Assembly: GCF_013372205.1 (NCBI RefSeq)
Contig: NZ_CP053831.1
Location: 1,674,001 to 1,738,000 of the forward strand
Direction: 5' to 3'
DNA length: 64,000 nucleotides
From: Campylobacter mucosalis
Lineage (GTDB): Bacteria > Campylobacterota > Campylobacteria > Campylobacterales > Campylobacteraceae
The translations under genes were made by a program, and so were the position numbers. Below, piece by piece: positions 36,789 to 45,304 of the stretch (positions are counted from its first letter, which is position 1; every line of letters starts with the position of its first letter). The notes beneath the pieces were generated by a model, which ran no database searches, was not told the DNA's origin, and worked only from the letters and a program-made list of their open reading frames with translations.

Positions 36789-36931
36789 GCCAGTTTGAAG
36801 ATGAGTTCGAAGAAGAACTTGAAGAGATCGAAGATGAAGAGTATGAGAACGAGCGTAGTTATAACTATGACGAAGATGACTACGAGTACGATGACGGCGA
36901 CAGCGACGAAGATAGTTACGACAGCTACTAA
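36785..36931 (+). CDS. Very acidic 48-residue protein
   Basis: The reading frame starts MSQFEDEFEEELEEIEDEEY and continues as a Asp/Glu/Tyr-rich chain with DEDDYEYDDGDSDED to SYDSY and stop. About half the residues are Asp or Glu and many others are Tyr. It overlaps MscS (ATGA) and its TAA overlaps the ATG of the first GGDEF gene (TAATG), so it is in a tightly coupled operon, which supports real translation. It is likely disordered. No known family. Confidence 0.65.
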   Translation: MSQFEDEFEEELEEIEDEEYENERSYNYDEDDYEYDDGDSDEDSYDSY

Positions 36932-37986
36932 TGTTTAGTGTTCTTGATAAAACAAACTATATCGAGTATAAATCAGCAGATGGCATATATCGATTTTTGC
37001 TCGATATGGTCGTTGTGTTTAACATTTTAAGCACGTCGATATTTTTTATCCTAAATCATACGTTGATGTTTGTATCTGCTATTTTAGTGATCATAACACT
37101 CATCGTAAGAGTAAGATACAGCTATAAATATAAAAATTTCAGCATACTTTGGGTGCATTGTAATGTCATATACATAAGCGTATCCTCAACCGCAATACTG
37201 GGCTTTAGCAGCGGTTTTTATCTATGTTTGGTGCTTCTTGTATATTCACACTATTTTTGCACGTTTAATAACAAAATTTTCTCATACGCCATATCTTTGG
37301 GTGAGTTAGCAATCCTAATAGCAATGAAGCCAAATTTCCAAAATAGCTATGGTTTGCCACAGTGGTTTAGCAATATGTCGTTTGTCATCTGCTCTTTAAT
37401 AGTGTTTTTTGTCATCATTAGGCTTGGAATGTTTGCAAATTTCTTAACAACAAGCTCGTATAAAGAGCTAAAAGATGAGAGAGACGAGCTTGAGCGTCTT
37501 TCAAAACACGACTACTTAACAGGACTTTTAAACAGGCGAAGTATCGAGCATATCATAAAATACAAGCCTAAAATTTTCAAAAAGCCAAATTCTGTCTTGA
37601 TAATGGGCGACATAGATAACTTTAAATTCATAAACGACACTTACGGACATAACTGGGGCGATAGGGTACTTCAAGATATTGCAACGACTCTAAAAAAGAT
37701 ATTTAGAAAAGATGACTTTATTTGTCGCTGGGGTGGAGAGGAATTTTTAATAATAATCCCAGAGGCAAACATAGAGTTTATCCACAGCCTACCAAAAAGA
37801 CTTTTAAAAAACATAAGCAACAACAAACTACCAAGCGGTGCGTCCGTGACGATGACCTTTGGTATGGTAATATTTTTAAACGGCTTTGATGATAACTTTG
37901 CGCAGATGATTAAAAAGGCGGATGAGCTTTTGTATCGTGGCAAAAAAAATGGCAAGGATCGCGTGGAGATGGAGATACAAAAATGA
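36931..37986 (+). CDS. Membrane-bound diguanylate cyclase, GGDEF domain, copy 1
   Basis: This 351-residue protein has about six membrane helices (residues 20-170), a short helical linker, and a GGDEF domain from HDYLTGLLNRRSIEH. The active site is RWGGEEFLIII (around 266), preceded by DIDNFKFINDTYGHNWGD. It should make c-di-GMP from GTP. The next gene is a paralogue, and a broken c-di-GMP-binding PilZ gene is also in this window. Overlaps the next gene by 4 bp. Confidence 0.9.
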   Translation: MFSVLDKTNYIEYKSADGIYRFLLDMVVVFNILSTSIFFILNHTLMFVSAILVIITLIVRVRYSYKYKNFSILWVHCNVIYISVSSTAILGFSSGFYLCLVLLVYSHYFCTFNNKIFSYAISLGELAILIAMKPNFQNSYGLPQWFSNMSFVICSLIVFFVIIRLGMFANFLTTSSYKELKDERDELERLSKHDYLTGLLNRRSIEHIIKYKPKIFKKPNSVLIMGDIDNFKFINDTYGHNWGDRVLQDIATTLKKIFRKDDFICRWGGEEFLIIIPEANIEFIHSLPKRLLKNISNNKLPSGASVTMTFGMVIFLNGFDDNFAQMIKKADELLYRGKKNGKDRVEMEIQK

Positions 37987-39032
37987 TACAAAATTTATCA
38001 ATGCACAAAATCAGCTCCACAACAGCCATAAAAATCACAAATGTCCTTATTTTACTATCGCATATCTTTTACCTTGCGATGTTTTACGCGTTAGGCGACA
38101 ACGCGTTGATGACCTTAAACATATTCTCAGTTTGTATCTATATTTTTATAACCGCCATATCATTTTATGATGATGAAAATTTGAAAATTTCACTTGCAAT
38201 TACTCAGTTTGAGATAGTTATCCACGCCACTTTATGCTTTATGCGTCTTGGCTGGGGATATGGGTTTGAGCTTTTGTTTTTTGCCTTTATTTTCACATCG
38301 CTTTTTACAGATATCAGATACAAGATACTGACAAATGCTCTTATTTTTACCCAAATTTGCATATTTTTTGGTTGCTACTATCTGTTTTATGATGGGACTG
38401 TTAAATATGATGGCTGGGAAAATACATTTTTTATCTCAAATGCCGTTGTGGCGTGTTGTTTTGCCATAATAGTTTCACGCCTTTTAGAGCTTTCAAACAC
38501 TCTTGCCTTTATAAATGCAAGACAAGAAAAGATCGAGATAGAAGAAATTTTAAACCAAGATCCTCTCACAAAACTACAAAATAGAAACGCTCTAAATGCC
38601 TTTGTAAAGGAAAATTTAAACAATGAGCGGGATTTTGCAGTCGTGATATGCGATATAGATGACTTTAAAAGGATAAATGACACTTACGGACATAACGCTG
38701 GGGATAAGGTTTTAATCAACATCGCAGAGATTTTTAAAAATATCTTTAGAAAAGATGACTTCGTGTGTCGCTGGGGTGGGGAGGAGTTTTTAATAATCCT
38801 ATGCGATAGCACAGACCAAAAAGCTTTAAGCGTTTTAGAGCGTGTAAGAAATTCCATAAACTCAAGCCATATTTTATATGAAGATACTCAAATTTCAGTT
38901 ACTATGACTTATGGTGTATCTTGCTATGAAAGCACAAAAGAGCAAAAGGACATATACACGATGATAAAAGAGGCTGACGAGCGTCTATATAAGGGAAAAC
39001 GAAGCGGTAAAAACTGTATCGTAAACGAGTGA
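37983..39032 (+). CDS. Membrane-bound diguanylate cyclase, GGDEF domain, copy 2
   Basis: This 349-residue paralogue of the preceding gene has six predicted membrane helices (around 20-180) and a GGDEF domain from QDPLTKLQNRNALN. The catalytic loop is RWGGEEFLIIL (around 264) and the metal site DIDDFKRINDTYGHNAGD. The two GGDEF domains are close (shared FRKDDF and CRWGGEEFLI) while the membrane parts differ, so they may sense different signals. Ends before a bidirectional terminator. Confidence 0.9.
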   Translation: MIQNLSMHKISSTTAIKITNVLILLSHIFYLAMFYALGDNALMTLNIFSVCIYIFITAISFYDDENLKISLAITQFEIVIHATLCFMRLGWGYGFELLFFAFIFTSLFTDIRYKILTNALIFTQICIFFGCYYLFYDGTVKYDGWENTFFISNAVVACCFAIIVSRLLELSNTLAFINARQEKIEIEEILNQDPLTKLQNRNALNAFVKENLNNERDFAVVICDIDDFKRINDTYGHNAGDKVLINIAEIFKNIFRKDDFVCRWGGEEFLIILCDSTDQKALSVLERVRNSINSSHILYEDTQISVTMTYGVSCYESTKEQKDIYTMIKEADERLYKGKRSGKNCIVNE

Positions 39033-39033
39033 T

Positions 39034-39055
39034 TTAGCCCCAAAAGTGGGGCTAA
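39034..39055. terminator. Bidirectional terminator between GGDEF copy 2 and sodB
   Basis: The arms TTAGCCCC and GGGGCTAA with loop AAAAGT form a strong hairpin between two convergent genes, just 1 bp after one stop codon and 3 bp before the other. Confidence 0.8.
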
Positions 39056-39058
39056 GGA

Positions 39059-39709
39059 TTAGTTACAACCGCAACCGCAGCAGCCACCGCCCTTGCCGTG
39101 AAGGTCGTTTGTGTAAAACTTCACTGAGTTTAAGCCCTCTTTTTTAGCCCACTCATAAGCTTGTGAGACAAAATCCCAGTTGATATTTTCATAAAACGTT
39201 TCAAGGTATTTAGGACGTGCATTAAAGTTATCAATATAATAAGCGTGCTCCCAAACATCAACGACTAAAAGTGGCACTTTGCCGTCATTTACAGGCGTAG
39301 CTGCATTTGAAGTTTGCACTATCTCTAGTTTTTTTGCACTTGGGTCATAAACTAGCCACGCCCAGCCTGAGCCAAAAAGTGTGGTAGCAGCTTTTATAAA
39401 ATCATCTTTAAAATTTGGTAGCTGTGCATTTAAATCCGCTTTTAAATCATCGCTCATCTCGCTTTTTTTAGCGATGCAATCCCAGTAAAAATCGTGGTTA
39501 TAAACCTGTGCTACGTTGTTATAAAGTCCGCCCTTTGCACCTAGCAAAATATCGTAAAATTCGGCATTTTCAAACTCTGTGCCTTTAATTAGGTTGTTTA
39601 GGTTTGCGACATAAGTAGCGTGGTGTTTGCCGTGATGATACTCACAGGTTTTCTCGCTTACAACAGCATTTTGTGCTGGATTAAATGGTAATTCTCTTAG
39701 TTTAAACAT
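39059..39709 (-). CDS. sodB: Iron superoxide dismutase with Cys-rich C-terminal tail
   Basis: This 216-residue Fe/Mn SOD has metal ligands in EYHHGKHHATYV (His), VYNHDFYWDC (His), and VVDVWEHAYYID (Asp and His). Residues AWLVYDPSAK and NINWDFVSQAYEWAKKEG are typical. The last residues, GKGGGCCGCGCN, add four cysteines not found in most SODs; C. jejuni SodB has a comparable Cys-rich insert mid-protein (from memory). It detoxifies superoxide in the cytoplasm. Single gene. Confidence 0.95.
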   Translation of the reverse strand: MFKLRELPFNPAQNAVVSEKTCEYHHGKHHATYVANLNNLIKGTEFENAEFYDILLGAKGGLYNNVAQVYNHDFYWDCIAKKSEMSDDLKADLNAQLPNFKDDFIKAATTLFGSGWAWLVYDPSAKKLEIVQTSNAATPVNDGKVPLLVVDVWEHAYYIDNFNARPKYLETFYENINWDFVSQAYEWAKKEGLNSVKFYTNDLHGKGGGCCGCGCN

Positions 39710-39788
39710 TCTATCTCCTTTAAAAATTTGTGCGTCGATTATAGTTTAAATTTTCTAAATAGTTAATTAATATTTTTTATTAACTAGA

Positions 39789-40841
39789 TTAAATTCTATC
39801 TCTTAAAAGCACATAAAGCCTGATTGTTGATATAAACAGCGTCACAATGGCAGGTCCAAGTATAATCCCCCAAAAGCCAAATGTCGTAATACCAGCTATC
39901 ATAGCAAAAAATATGAGTAGCTCATTTATCTTTGCTGGTTTTTTTACAAGCCTTGAGTTTATAAATTTTATCACCAAAGGCTTTAAAAATGTATCAGCCA
40001 CTATCGATATAACAATAACCGAATAAACAGCTATCACAACCGCTCCAAAACTATCGCCTGAGGCAAATTGATGAAGCGATATTGGCACCCATGAGAGCAT
40101 ACCACCCACAACTGGTATGAGCGATGTAAATGCAAATAAAATTCCCGTTAAAATGCCGTCATATCCGTAATACATCGTCACGAGAGAAAATAAAAACCCC
40201 TGTAAAATCATATTTATGATAATAGAGTAAAAAACCACACTCATCACATTTGCAACTTCACTAAGTATAAACTCGCTATCCTCTTTTTGCATCGGAAGAG
40301 CGTCTTTTAGGTATTTTACCAACTCGCCACCATAGAGCATAGCAAAAAAGAAAAACACAAGAACAAAAATCATATCTGTTAGAAATTTAGCACTTAACTT
40401 ACCTATGCCAGTAATGCTTGAAATGGCATTTGTGATTATCTTATTAAAATCTAGACTACCCAAAAACTCATCAACACTTGGCTCTAAAAAACTAAAGGAT
40501 ACTGGCAAACTAAAATGGTAGTTTTTGATGTATTCTATCGTCGAATTTATCGTATCGGCGTTGAAATTTGTAGCGTATTTTACGATACTTGCGATCGCAT
40601 AAAGTGATGGGGCAACAAACAAAAATAGTAAAACTATCGTCGTTAGCCCAGCTGAGAGTGTCTTTTTGCCATTTGTGATTTGTAAAATTTTTACATTTAT
40701 GTTTGAGGTGGCAACTGCTAGAAGTGCTGCGATTAGGATATTTAACAAAAATGACTGAAATAGATATAAAAGCAGTGCCAACACAAAACAGACAAAAAAT
40801 CCTATAAAAATTTTAGAACTCACATTGTGCCTTTTGGACAT
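39789..40841 (-). CDS. AI-2E family transporter
   Basis: This 350-residue protein has about eight membrane helices. It carries the family features TLILGLLFAVTSLIPVVGG-like GILFAFTSLIPVVGGMLSWVP (shown here as GILFAFTSLIP and VVGGMLSWVP, around residue 225) and a late GFWGIILGPAIVTLFISTIR. The family exports diverse small molecules, including autoinducer-2 in some cases; other members are ion antiporters. Substrate unknown. Single gene. Confidence 0.85.
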   Translation of the reverse strand: MSKRHNVSSKIFIGFFVCFVLALLLYLFQSFLLNILIAALLAVATSNINVKILQITNGKKTLSAGLTTIVLLFLFVAPSLYAIASIVKYATNFNADTINSTIEYIKNYHFSLPVSFSFLEPSVDEFLGSLDFNKIITNAISSITGIGKLSAKFLTDMIFVLVFFFFAMLYGGELVKYLKDALPMQKEDSEFILSEVANVMSVVFYSIIINMILQGFLFSLVTMYYGYDGILTGILFAFTSLIPVVGGMLSWVPISLHQFASGDSFGAVVIAVYSVIVISIVADTFLKPLVIKFINSRLVKKPAKINELLIFFAMIAGITTFGFWGIILGPAIVTLFISTIRLYVLLRDRI

Positions 40842-40904
40842 AAATTTTAGAGATTATAGCAAAATTTGCTTCATTTAAGATTTTAATTAAAGTCAAATTT
40901 TATA

Positions 40905-40924
40905 GTAATTACTTTATAATTACA
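40905..40924 (+). promoter_or_regulatory. mazEF promoter with repeated half-sites
   Basis: The -10 box TATAAT (40915-40920) is embedded between GTAATTAC (40905-40912) and ATAATTAC. The repeated TAATTAC elements overlapping the promoter are a plausible operator for MazE autoregulation, which is common in toxin-antitoxin loci. Confidence 0.45.
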
Positions 40925-40938
40925 AAAAAAGGCTAAAA

Positions 40939-41175
40939 ATGACGACAAATTTAATACAAATAGGCAACTCACAAGGCATAAGACTACCTAAAAGCATAAT
41001 TGAGCAGTTTGGGTTTGATAAAATTTCACTTGAAATTTTAAAAGAGGGGGTTTTACTAAAACCAGTTAAAGAAGACGACATAACTGACTGGGATACGCCA
41101 GAGCTAAGAAAGGCTGCCAATGATGAAAAAACGTGCGATTTTGGCACGATAGACTTAGATGAGTGGGAGTGGTGA
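40939..41175 (+). CDS. mazE: MazE/AbrB-type antitoxin
   Basis: This 78-residue protein has an N-terminal AbrB DNA-binding domain, LIQIGNSQGIRLPKSIIEQF (residues 5-24), and an acidic C-terminal tail (ITDWDTPELRKAANDEK, TIDLDEWEW) that would bind and neutralise the toxin. Its stop overlaps the toxin start (TGATG), the usual arrangement for this type of toxin-antitoxin pair. Confidence 0.88.
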   Translation: MTTNLIQIGNSQGIRLPKSIIEQFGFDKISLEILKEGVLLKPVKEDDITDWDTPELRKAANDEKTCDFGTIDLDEWEW

Positions 41176-41483
41176 TGAAGCGATATGAGATATACTTTGT
41201 CGCCCTTGACCCAACAATAGGGGCAGAGATACAAAAAACCAGCCCCTGTGTCATCATCTCGCCACCAGAGCTTGACTATCTAAAAACTAGGCTAATAGCA
41301 CCAATAACCAGCAAAGGATTTGAGGCACCATATCGTATCAAAATAAAACTACTTGACAAAGACGGACTTATCTTGTGTGATAAAATCAGGTGTGTTAGCA
41401 CAAGTAGGCTCGTTTCAAAAATCACAGAGCTTGACACAAAAAGCGTCAAAGCCCTAAAATCCGTGCTAAAAAAGATGTTTTAA
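41175..41483 (+). CDS. mazF: MazF/PemK-type mRNA interferase toxin
   Basis: The start at [20 protein letters not shown] gives 102 residues; an upstream in-frame start lies inside the antitoxin tail. The PemK fold is visible: [18 protein letters not shown], then [11 protein letters not shown], a [21 protein letters not shown] segment (here as [13 protein letters not shown]) and a final helix. Such toxins cut mRNA at short sequences. Paired with mazE. It ends 4 bases into the convergent ruvB stop region. Confidence 0.9.
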   Translation: MKRYEIYFVALDPTIGAEIQKTSPCVIISPPELDYLKTRLIAPITSKGFEAPYRIKIKLLDKDGLILCDKIRCVSTSRLVSKITELDTKSVKALKSVLKKMF

Positions 41484-42490
41484 TCAAACAACCCCTTTTC
41501 GCCCTCAAATTTCAAATCAAAAATCTCATACGCCTTCGCACTTGCTATCCTGCCACGAGCCGTTCGCTCAATGTAGCCATTTGCAAGCAAATAAGGCTCT
41601 AAAACATCCTCAATCGTCCCCTCATCCTCGCTCATAGCCGCAGCTATCGTGCTAAGCCCCAAAGGTCGGCGTTTTGCTTCTAGTAAAATCTCTAAATACT
41701 TTATATCCATCTCATCAAATCCGAGCGAATTTACGCCAAGTGCGTCAAGGGCTTCTTTGCTTCGCTCATGTGATATGAAATTTTCATCATTTATCTCAGC
41801 AAAATCGCGAATTCGTTTTAGTAGCCGTAAAGCGATACGTGGTGTGCCTCGCGAACGCCCAGCGACTTCAAGAGATGCGTTTTTATCGCACTCTTTGCCA
41901 AGTTTACTTGAAGCGATTTGCACGATACGGCTTAGCTCATCAGAGGTATAAAACTGCAACCTAAAATCCATACCAAAGCGATCACGAAGCGGTGCTGAGA
42001 TCATACCGGCACGTGTTGTAGCTCCGATTAGCGTAAATTTTGGCAGATCAATCTTAATAGTTTGAGCAGCAGGTCCTGAGCCAATGATAATATCTAAGCG
42101 AAAATCCTCCATCGCAGGATATAAAACCTCTTCAATAGCAGGGCTAAGGCGATGAATTTCATCAATAAAAAGCACGTCGCCCTCTTGCAAATTCGTTAAA
42201 ATCGCAGCCAAATCGCCACTTTTTTCTATCATAGGGGCTGCCGTCATCTTTATTGCCACGCCCATTTCGTTTGCGATTATGTGAGCAAGTGTCGTCTTAC
42301 CAAGCCCCGGTGGGCCATAAAAAAGCACGTGATCAAGGCACTCAGAGCGTTTTTTCGCCGCTTTTATAAAGACGTTTAAATTTTGTTTTATCTTATCTTG
42401 TCCGATGTAATCATCAAATCCGCTAGGACGCAGACTTACCTCAAAATCGCTCTCAAAGCTAACTTTTTCTATCTCAACAATTCTATCCAT
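41480..42490 (-). CDS. ruvB: Holliday junction branch migration helicase RuvB
   Basis: This 336-residue AAA+ ATPase has the start region [19 protein letters not shown], Walker [13 protein letters not shown] (around residue 58), Walker [13 protein letters not shown] (around 107), sensor [18 protein letters not shown] and arginine finger region, and the winged-helix end [19 protein letters not shown]. It drives branch migration with RuvA. Convergent with mazF, overlapping it by 4 bp. Confidence 0.97.
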   Translation of the reverse strand: MDRIVEIEKVSFESDFEVSLRPSGFDDYIGQDKIKQNLNVFIKAAKKRSECLDHVLFYGPPGLGKTTLAHIIANEMGVAIKMTAAPMIEKSGDLAAILTNLQEGDVLFIDEIHRLSPAIEEVLYPAMEDFRLDIIIGSGPAAQTIKIDLPKFTLIGATTRAGMISAPLRDRFGMDFRLQFYTSDELSRIVQIASSKLGKECDKNASLEVAGRSRGTPRIALRLLKRIRDFAEINDENFISHERSKEALDALGVNSLGFDEMDIKYLEILLEAKRRPLGLSTIAAAMSEDEGTIEDVLEPYLLANGYIERTARGRIASAKAYEIFDLKFEGEKGLFD

Positions 42491-42629
42491 CTTGCTACTT
42501 TTTAAATTTTTATGGATTTTACTTTAAAATTTATAATTCTTAGCTTTTGTTTTACTTTTTTGAAAATTTGTGCTAATTTTAGCAAATTTTTTGCTACAAT
42601 ATGGGTTGCTATTATTTTAAGGATCAATT

Positions 42630-43034
42630 ATGGGCATATTTAAAAACCTAGAGCTTGAGTACTCTTTTGACATTGTAGATGAGTTTTTGTCACACTACTC
42701 TTTGATGTGCGACATTATGGAACCGCTCATAATAAGCCTAAATCGACCTGATAAATACAAAGATGATATGCGTGAGCTTTATAGAATTTTCCACAACATA
42801 AAGTCTGCTTCGGCATATATGCACCTTGATCCTATACTAAAACTCACAACTTTGGCTGAGGAAATTTGTAGTGAAGCCATAAATTTGCAAGGTCCAGCAA
42901 ATGATAAATTTATCGATTGGCTCTTGCTAGTAAATGACCAGTTTAGCAAATACAGAGCAGATTTAGAAAACGACGCAGAATTCTTTAGTGTGCTAGAACC
43001 GCTCATAGTAAATATACCTCAAAAACTTGACTAA
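42630..43034 (+). CDS. Histidine phosphotransfer (Hpt) domain protein
   Basis: This 134-residue helical protein has the Hpt phosphorylation motif IFHNIKSASAYMHLDPI (His near residue 52), in place of the more common HTLKGSSA form. It would accept phosphate from a histidine kinase or receiver domain. No kinase lies next to it. The tmRNA gene follows 35 bp downstream on the same strand with its own promoter. Confidence 0.7.
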   Translation: MGIFKNLELEYSFDIVDEFLSHYSLMCDIMEPLIISLNRPDKYKDDMRELYRIFHNIKSASAYMHLDPILKLTTLAEEICSEAINLQGPANDKFIDWLLLVNDQFSKYRADLENDAEFFSVLEPLIVNIPQKLD

Positions 43035-43049
43035 ATTATAAAATCGCTG

Positions 43050-43055
43050 TAAAAT
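43050..43055 (+). promoter_or_regulatory. ssrA promoter -10 box
   Basis: TGTAAAAT, an extended -10 box, ends 14 bp before the mature 5' end of tmRNA. It resembles the -10 boxes of rpsJ and rpsT in this window. Confidence 0.5.
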
Positions 43056-43069
43056 AGCTGACTTTTTAT

Positions 43070-43428
43070 GGGAGCGACTTGGCTTCGACAGGAGCAGAGT
43101 GGTCGTGGTGGCATACCGCTTTTGGCAAAGCGTAAAAAGCCTAAATTAAAATTAAACGCAAATAACGTTAAATTCGCTCCTGCTTACGCTAAAGCTGCGT
43201 AAGTTCAGTTGAGCCTTGCGCCTTTTGATACTATCTAAAAAGGTCTGCGAGTAATCCAGGTAGTGTAGTTTTGGGGTTTGACGAGCCTTGAAGCGAAGTT
43301 TAGTCTTAGTCTAAATTTTGGTTTTGGGAAGTGAGCCTTTTTAGATGAAATTTTCACTTCTGCTAAGTATGTAGAGGCTGCGGTTGTTTTGTTTTTGGAC
43401 AGGGGTTCGATCCCCCTCGCTTCCACCA
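43070..43428 (+). ncRNA. ssrA: Transfer-messenger RNA
   Basis: The RNA starts GGGAGCGACTTGGCTTCGAC and ends with the T-arm and acceptor AGGGGTTCGATCCCCCTCGC then TTCCACCA, which pair to form the tRNA-like domain. The tag frame (43158-43202) reads ANNVKFAPAYAKAA and stop, a Campylobacter-type proteolysis tag. It rescues stalled ribosomes together with SmpB. It is one-piece, not permuted. Its 3' end faces the toxin locus; tmRNA 3' ends are common integration sites, but no second attachment copy was found in the window. Confidence 0.97.
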
Positions 43429-43460
43429 TTCATACTAAATTTCTGCAAAAAATCTCTTTT

Positions 43461-43763
43461 TTATTTTTTATAGTCTTGTAATTCTCCTTTGCATTTAGGA
43501 CAAATTCCGTTTTTATCTTTTACATCTACGTAATTATAAACTTTTTTGCATTTTTTGCAACGTAAGAATTCTGGGCATTTTAGTTTGTAAAAAATTCCTA
43601 TGCATATAAAAAACAAACCTGTAGCTAAAAAACCAAAAATAGTTTTTTCATCAGACATTTGCCAACCTTGATACTTAAAATAAATTTTACCGCCAAATAA
43701 AGCCCAAATTGCTTCTACAATAAAAATAAAACCTAAAAATATAAAGCCACTTTTAACACTCAT
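43461..43763 (-). CDS. Membrane protein with C-terminal zinc ribbon, candidate immunity protein
   Basis: This ~100-residue protein has two membrane helices and a C-terminal zinc ribbon with two CxxC pairs (LRCKKCKKVYNY, then GICPKCKGELQDYK). It is a paralogue of the protein at 51849-52217, with nearly identical ribbons but different membrane parts. Both lie directly after a TpsA or toxin fragment, the place of an immunity gene. The start chosen (MSVKSG) follows GGAAA; an ATG four codons earlier overlaps the fragment stop and is possible. Function inferred. Confidence 0.6.
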   Translation of the reverse strand: MSVKSGFIFLGFIFIVEAIWALFGGKIYFKYQGWQMSDEKTIFGFLATGLFFICIGIFYKLKCPEFLRCKKCKKVYNYVDVKDKNGICPKCKGELQDYKK

Positions 43764-43765
43764 TT

Positions 43766-44362
43766 TTATTTCCATTTGTTATAGCTTGTGTTTGATAGGT
43801 TTTTCATAGGTTGGGTTATTTGTGTTAAATTTAGAGTGTTGTTTGCTATTAGCTGTGAGTTATTATTTATTATGCTCTCTTGGTTACTATGTCCTTGTGA
43901 GTAGTTTAAGCCAGCACTTCCTCCTCCACCTCCATACATACTAAATTTAATACTTCCACCTAGCTCTTTAGTATCTTGTTTAGATGTATATGTATCTTGT
44001 GATGATGATATGTTTAGGTTGTTTGTGTTTATGTCTATGTTATTAGAGGCTATTAGGTTTGAGCCAGTTATATTTGTGCTGGTATCTTTATCTTTATTGG
44101 TTGATATAGATATGTTGTTTGCTTGCAGGTTTGATGAGATAGAGGTTGTTTGTGTGGTGTTTGATTTAATGTCTTTACCATTTACATCTCCTGCTATGCC
44201 TACGCTAAAGCCATAAGTACCTGAGCTACTTACTGCTGCTACACTTTGGCTTATTAGGGCTGCTGTGTCATCAGCGGTTAGGGGTTTTAAGCATATTAAA
44301 TTTGCTTGTAATCCTAATACAAATAAGATTATGCTAAATAATATGCTTGAAATTTTAGTCAT
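43766..44362 (-). pseudogene. TpsA (filamentous haemagglutinin-like) fragment
   Basis: The 198 codons start with a signal-like helix and then match TpsA1 residues near TAALISQSVAATSSSGTYGF (here AAVSSSGTYGFSVGIAGD), the glycine run MYGGGGGSAGLNYSQ, and the later LSNTSY (an internal deletion joins the last two). It then ends at NKWK. It has no TPS secretion domain and no toxin, so it is a remnant of a third tpsA gene or a donor for recombination. It overlaps the zinc-ribbon gene region. Confidence 0.75.
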
Positions 44363-44378
44363 TTACTTCTATTTTATA

Positions 44379-45119
44379 CTAATATTCAGGATGTATCCAT
44401 TGCACTAGTGGATTATGTCCGGCATTTGGGTCATATTTTTTATCATAATGCATTAACCCCTCTTTTTCCATACGAGCAGTATCTATGTCGTGAATGATAA
44501 TACTATCAAATAGCTCTTTTTTGGTTTGTTTAAAAATTTTAAGAGCTTGCATTGATTTATCTTTATCAAACAAAGAAACTTCATACTGTATAACAAGATA
44601 TTTAATTATATTAGCATTATCTTTTACATAGTATGGGCATTTGGTAGTATAAAATATCTTAGTAGTTGCTTTGTAAATCTCTCTTGTAGTTTGACACTTT
44701 ATATTTCCTATATAATCAATATTGTCACTTAGAAGCCCGTGATGAGTCCAGCTAATCATTTCATCAATACTTGCTTCTTTATTATCTGGAAAACTGGCTT
44801 TAAAATACTCTTTAAAATACTCTTTTGGACTAATTTTAGTTTTTTCCATTTTAAAATATTTATCAATAGTCTTTTTATCCTCCACTTTTTCTATAAAAGA
44901 AAATTGTTCTGACATTTTTAAATTCTTAATACGCCTGTAAAATGCTGAAAAAGGGTCGTGAATATAATATCCTGTTGTCCATTCACTATTTGAATTCTTT
45001 GGCATAATAAAACTATAAGCCTTATAATTTCTTTTTGCTCCAAGCTCCAGTGGAATAAAATCAGATTTAAAACAACCACTAAAAACAAACGCAACTAAAA
45101 ACCACACTAAATACTTCAT
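44379..45119 (-). CDS. Lipoprotein, candidate immunity protein
   Basis: This 246-residue protein has a lipoprotein signal with lipobox FVFSGCFKS (Cys around 16). The mature part is Lys-rich with no family I recognise. It lies after a decayed lipase-like toxin fragment (45125-45304), so it probably was or is the matching immunity protein. It is longer than the other lipoproteins of the locus and unlike them in sequence. Confidence 0.6.
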   Translation of the reverse strand: MKYLVWFLVAFVFSGCFKSDFIPLELGAKRNYKAYSFIMPKNSNSEWTTGYYIHDPFSAFYRRIKNLKMSEQFSFIEKVEDKKTIDKYFKMEKTKISPKEYFKEYFKASFPDNKEASIDEMISWTHHGLLSDNIDYIGNIKCQTTREIYKATTKIFYTTKCPYYVKDNANIIKYLVIQYEVSLFDKDKSMQALKIFKQTKKELFDSIIIHDIDTARMEKEGLMHYDKKYDPNAGHNPLVQWIHPEY

Positions 45120-45124
45120 TGTTA

Positions 45125-45304
45125 TTTCTCCTTGTTAAATTTTATTTCTTTGTATAGGTTGTTATTATAATTTTGCATAGAGTGACCCCATATCTTATCC
45201 TTATTTATATTCATCTTTTAAGTATTCATTAGCATTTGAGCCAGTTAAACCAAATACATTAGATACCAAATCCCGGTCATTTACAATATAGGTAAAATTG
45301 TGTT
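45125..45304 (-). pseudogene. Decayed lipase-like toxin C-terminal fragment
   Basis: One frame gives HNFTYIVNDRDLVSNVFGLT and EYLKDEYK then stop. A second frame continues DKIWGHSMQNYNNNLYKEIK and stops just before the lipoprotein start. The Asp in NDRDLV and the His in GHSMQNY match the Asp (RPGDYVS) and His (SGHGTENY) positions of the TpsA1 C-terminus. No start codon or upstream part remains. A leftover toxin cassette with at least one frameshift. Confidence 0.6.

Noticed and set aside
43235-43429. Minus-strand frame over the 3' half of tmRNA
   Set aside because: It is a shadow of the RNA gene; similar spurious proteins are often annotated over tmRNA and rRNA genes.
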